Source: JACKCD01 sp041390905
Lineage (GTDB): Bacteria; Chloroflexota; Anaerolineae; Promineifilales; Promineifilaceae
Reading direction: 5' to 3'
NCBI GenBank assembly: GCA_041390905.1
Contig: JAWKPA010000012.1
Span: 2,418,001 to 2,482,000 of the forward strand
Length of the DNA stretch: 64,000 nucleotides
Part shown: piece by piece, positions 62,936 through 64,000 of the stretch
How positions within the stretch are numbered: the stretch's first letter is position 1
Layout: every line of letters begins with the position of its first letter
Made by a program: the position numbers and the translations under genes
Notes under the pieces: generated by a model
The model's database searches: none
Told to the model about the DNA's origin: nothing
The model's input: only the letters and a program-made list of their open reading frames with translations

Positions 62936-63002
62936 GAGATTAGAGATTGGAGATTGGGAGATTGATGAAGGTTCACAATCTCCAATCTCCAATCTCCAAT
63001 CC
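62936..63002. repeat. Family A inverted repeat downstream of the decarboxylase
   Basis: GAGATTAGAGATTGGAGATT, GGGAGATTG and the complementary CAATCTCCAATCTCCAATCC arm. The rest of the 285-base gap to the next gene contains a half family C repeat (63158-63187) and nothing else recognised. Confidence 0.8.
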
Positions 63003-63214
63003 CCTACTTGCCATAACTGTCAATCCGTTTATCATAAACCATACAAACACCTTGCTACCGCCACGAAACCCCACGCTATCATTTGCGTATAGGCGGTAGA
63101 TACAGGCCATAATCGGCACAAGCAGCCATCACCAGAAAATATGGGGTATCGCCCAACTGTTTACTGATTACCGTTTACTGATGACTGTTCACCGACACAA
63201 GGAGAGGTTTACAC

Positions 63215-64000
63215 ATGAAGCTCGATAGAACGCGCGTCATTTTTATTGTCATTATTGGCGTGGCACTGCTTGCCATCTGTGGCGTGCTTGGCTACAACAT
63301 GCTGGGGTCACTTGCCAACGGCGATGCTGAGCCAACGGCCGTTTCTTCCAGCAGCACCCGCAGCAGCAACAGTGGGCAAGCCACCACAACGGCCGTTAAT
63401 CTCGACTCCCCCGAACCCATCTTCGCCCCCAACTACGACCCCAACGACGGCAAGCCCACCTACATCTGCGGCGCCGACGCCTTTGGCAGCTACTTCACCC
63501 TGCAACAAATGCAGGTCTCCGGCAAAGACGTAGAAAACGGTTTCCACCTCGGCATCGTCCCCTTTGAACTCGACGGCGACCCCAACTATGAGGTGTCCGA
63601 GGAGCAGCGCACGGCGTTGCTGGAAGCAGGGCAGTGGAACTGTCTGCTTACCACGCTTGACTCGGTGGCGTTGAAGAGTCCGGGGGTAATAACGGCCGTT
63701 GTGGACGAAAGCGCCGGAGCCGACCAGCTCTGGGGGCGCGACATCGCCACCATCAACGACCTCAAAAACAAGCGCATCGCCTTCTCCCGCGACAGCGTAG
63801 GCGAATACTTCCTTTATTACACCCTCTCCATCGCCCAGCTCAGCCCCCGCTCCGAAGTCACACTAGTGCCGCAAGACACCGTAGCCGATGCCGTCGCCGC
63901 CTTTAACAACGGCCAGGCCGATGCCGTTTCCGCCTGGGAACCCGACATCTACGACGCTGAAAGCAGCGGCGGCGTACCGCTCATGAGTTCCAACCAGCTC
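63215..64000 (+). CDS. ABC-type nitrate/sulfonate/taurine-like substrate-binding protein, 3' partial
   Basis: Starts MKLDRTRVIFIVIIGVALLAIC, a signal/anchor segment, after GGAGAGG. A Ser/Thr linker follows, then an NMT1/SsuA-like periplasmic domain. ATINDLKNKRIAFSRDSVGEYFLYYTL and DAVAAFNNGQADAVSAWEPDI are typical of this family: the protein is asked which ligand channel it serves by an aromatic/acidic pocket. It continues beyond the window end. Downstream permease/ATPase genes would be expected outside the window. Palindromes near 63338, 63389 and 63690. Confidence 0.8.
   Translation, partial: MKLDRTRVIFIVIIGVALLAICGVLGYNMLGSLANGDAEPTAVSSSSTRSSNSGQATTTAVNLDSPEPIFAPNYDPNDGKPTYICGADAFGSYFTLQQMQVSGKDVENGFHLGIVPFELDGDPNYEVSEEQRTALLEAGQWNCLLTTLDSVALKSPGVITAVVDESAGADQLWGRDIATINDLKNKRIAFSRDSVGEYFLYYTLSIAQLSPRSEVTLVPQDTVADAVAAFNNGQADAVSAWEPDIYDAESSGGVPLMSSNQL

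Larger units (their letters stand above)
915..63699. repeat. Highly iterated palindrome AACGGCCGTT, about 75 dispersed copies
   Basis: Exact AACGGCCGTT was counted by eye about 75 times, with about 20 more one-mismatch forms sharing ACGGCCG(T). First near 915 and last near 63690. Within genes it is read as N-G-R, T-A-V or K/E-R-P-F according to frame; many copies extend to GAAACGGCCGTTTC. The stretch about 45.5-49.5 kb (rest of the MalF-like, MalG-like and binding-protein genes) and about 17.7-22.6 kb are free of exact copies. Count is manual and may be off by a few. Confidence 0.9.

Noticed and set aside
2540..63002. CRISPR array from tandem GGAGATT-type repeats
   Set aside because: Units are only 6-8 bases with no unique spacers, and arms are complementary rather than direct.

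Overview
The window (about 57% GC) looks like a chromosomal segment of an uncultured filamentous or wastewater-type Chloroflexota bacterium, probably Anaerolineae or a relative. This is inferred from gene content and intergenic style and was not tested by phylogeny. Supporting traits are an AfsR/SARP-like STAND regulator, very large LamG/InlB-repeat surface proteins, lipoprotein sugar ABC transporters, small toxin-antitoxin remnants, and many hairpin repeats between genes. No rRNA, tRNA, CRISPR array or intact insertion sequence was recognised.

Layout. 1-5.3 kb: a secreted GH16 beta-glucanase (5' end outside the window), an N-terminally truncated GH16 copy, and htpG. 5.3-19.7 kb: a fragment of a MetE-like gene, then one giant minus-strand gene (4756 aa, multidomain surface protein). 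20-23 kb: a divergent SARP/NB-ARC/TPR regulator. 23-31 kb: selB, a coiled-coil protein, a GT4 glycosyltransferase, a haloalkane dehalogenase, a GxxExxY protein and a 4-hydroxybutyryl-CoA dehydratase-like enzyme. 31-33 kb: small antitoxin-like genes, a BrnT toxin gene with an in-frame stop, and a DinB protein. 33-41 kb: a GH65 phosphorylase, alaS behind a leader-peptide attenuator, a MEMO-like protein, a 40-aa membrane peptide, a PIN toxin/antitoxin pair and a lipoprotein. 41-49.5 kb: a secreted nuclease/phosphatase lipoprotein and a sugar ABC transporter operon. 49.5-58.6 kb: an inositol-monophosphatase family enzyme, an HAD phosphatase plus class V aminotransferase (likely the last two steps of serine synthesis), a selenoprotein, a VOC protein, a membrane sulfatase-like enzyme, a YceI lipoprotein, hisA and hisF. 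58.7-64 kb: a GT39 membrane glycosyltransferase, a HicB remnant, a fold-III PLP decarboxylase and the start of an ABC solute-binding protein.

Three signals stand out. (1) A CxxU selenoprotein of the AhpD/carboxymuconolactone decarboxylase family, with an in-frame UGA and a SECIS-like hairpin, lies in the same window as selB. (2) The alaS leader has a consensus promoter, a probably leaderless 24-codon alanine-rich leader peptide, and mutually exclusive hairpins ending in a terminator, the architecture of ribosome-mediated attenuation. (3) The 10-bp palindrome AACGGCCGTT occurs about 75 times by my hand count, in all three reading frames of genes and between genes, where base composition predicts about 0.1. 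It behaves like the HIP1 palindrome of cyanobacteria but has a different sequence.

Intergenic spaces are occupied by several families of self-complementary short-period repeats, some nested in one another. Several small genes are decayed (BrnT, HicB, MetE and GH16 fragments), so these junctions look recombinationally active.
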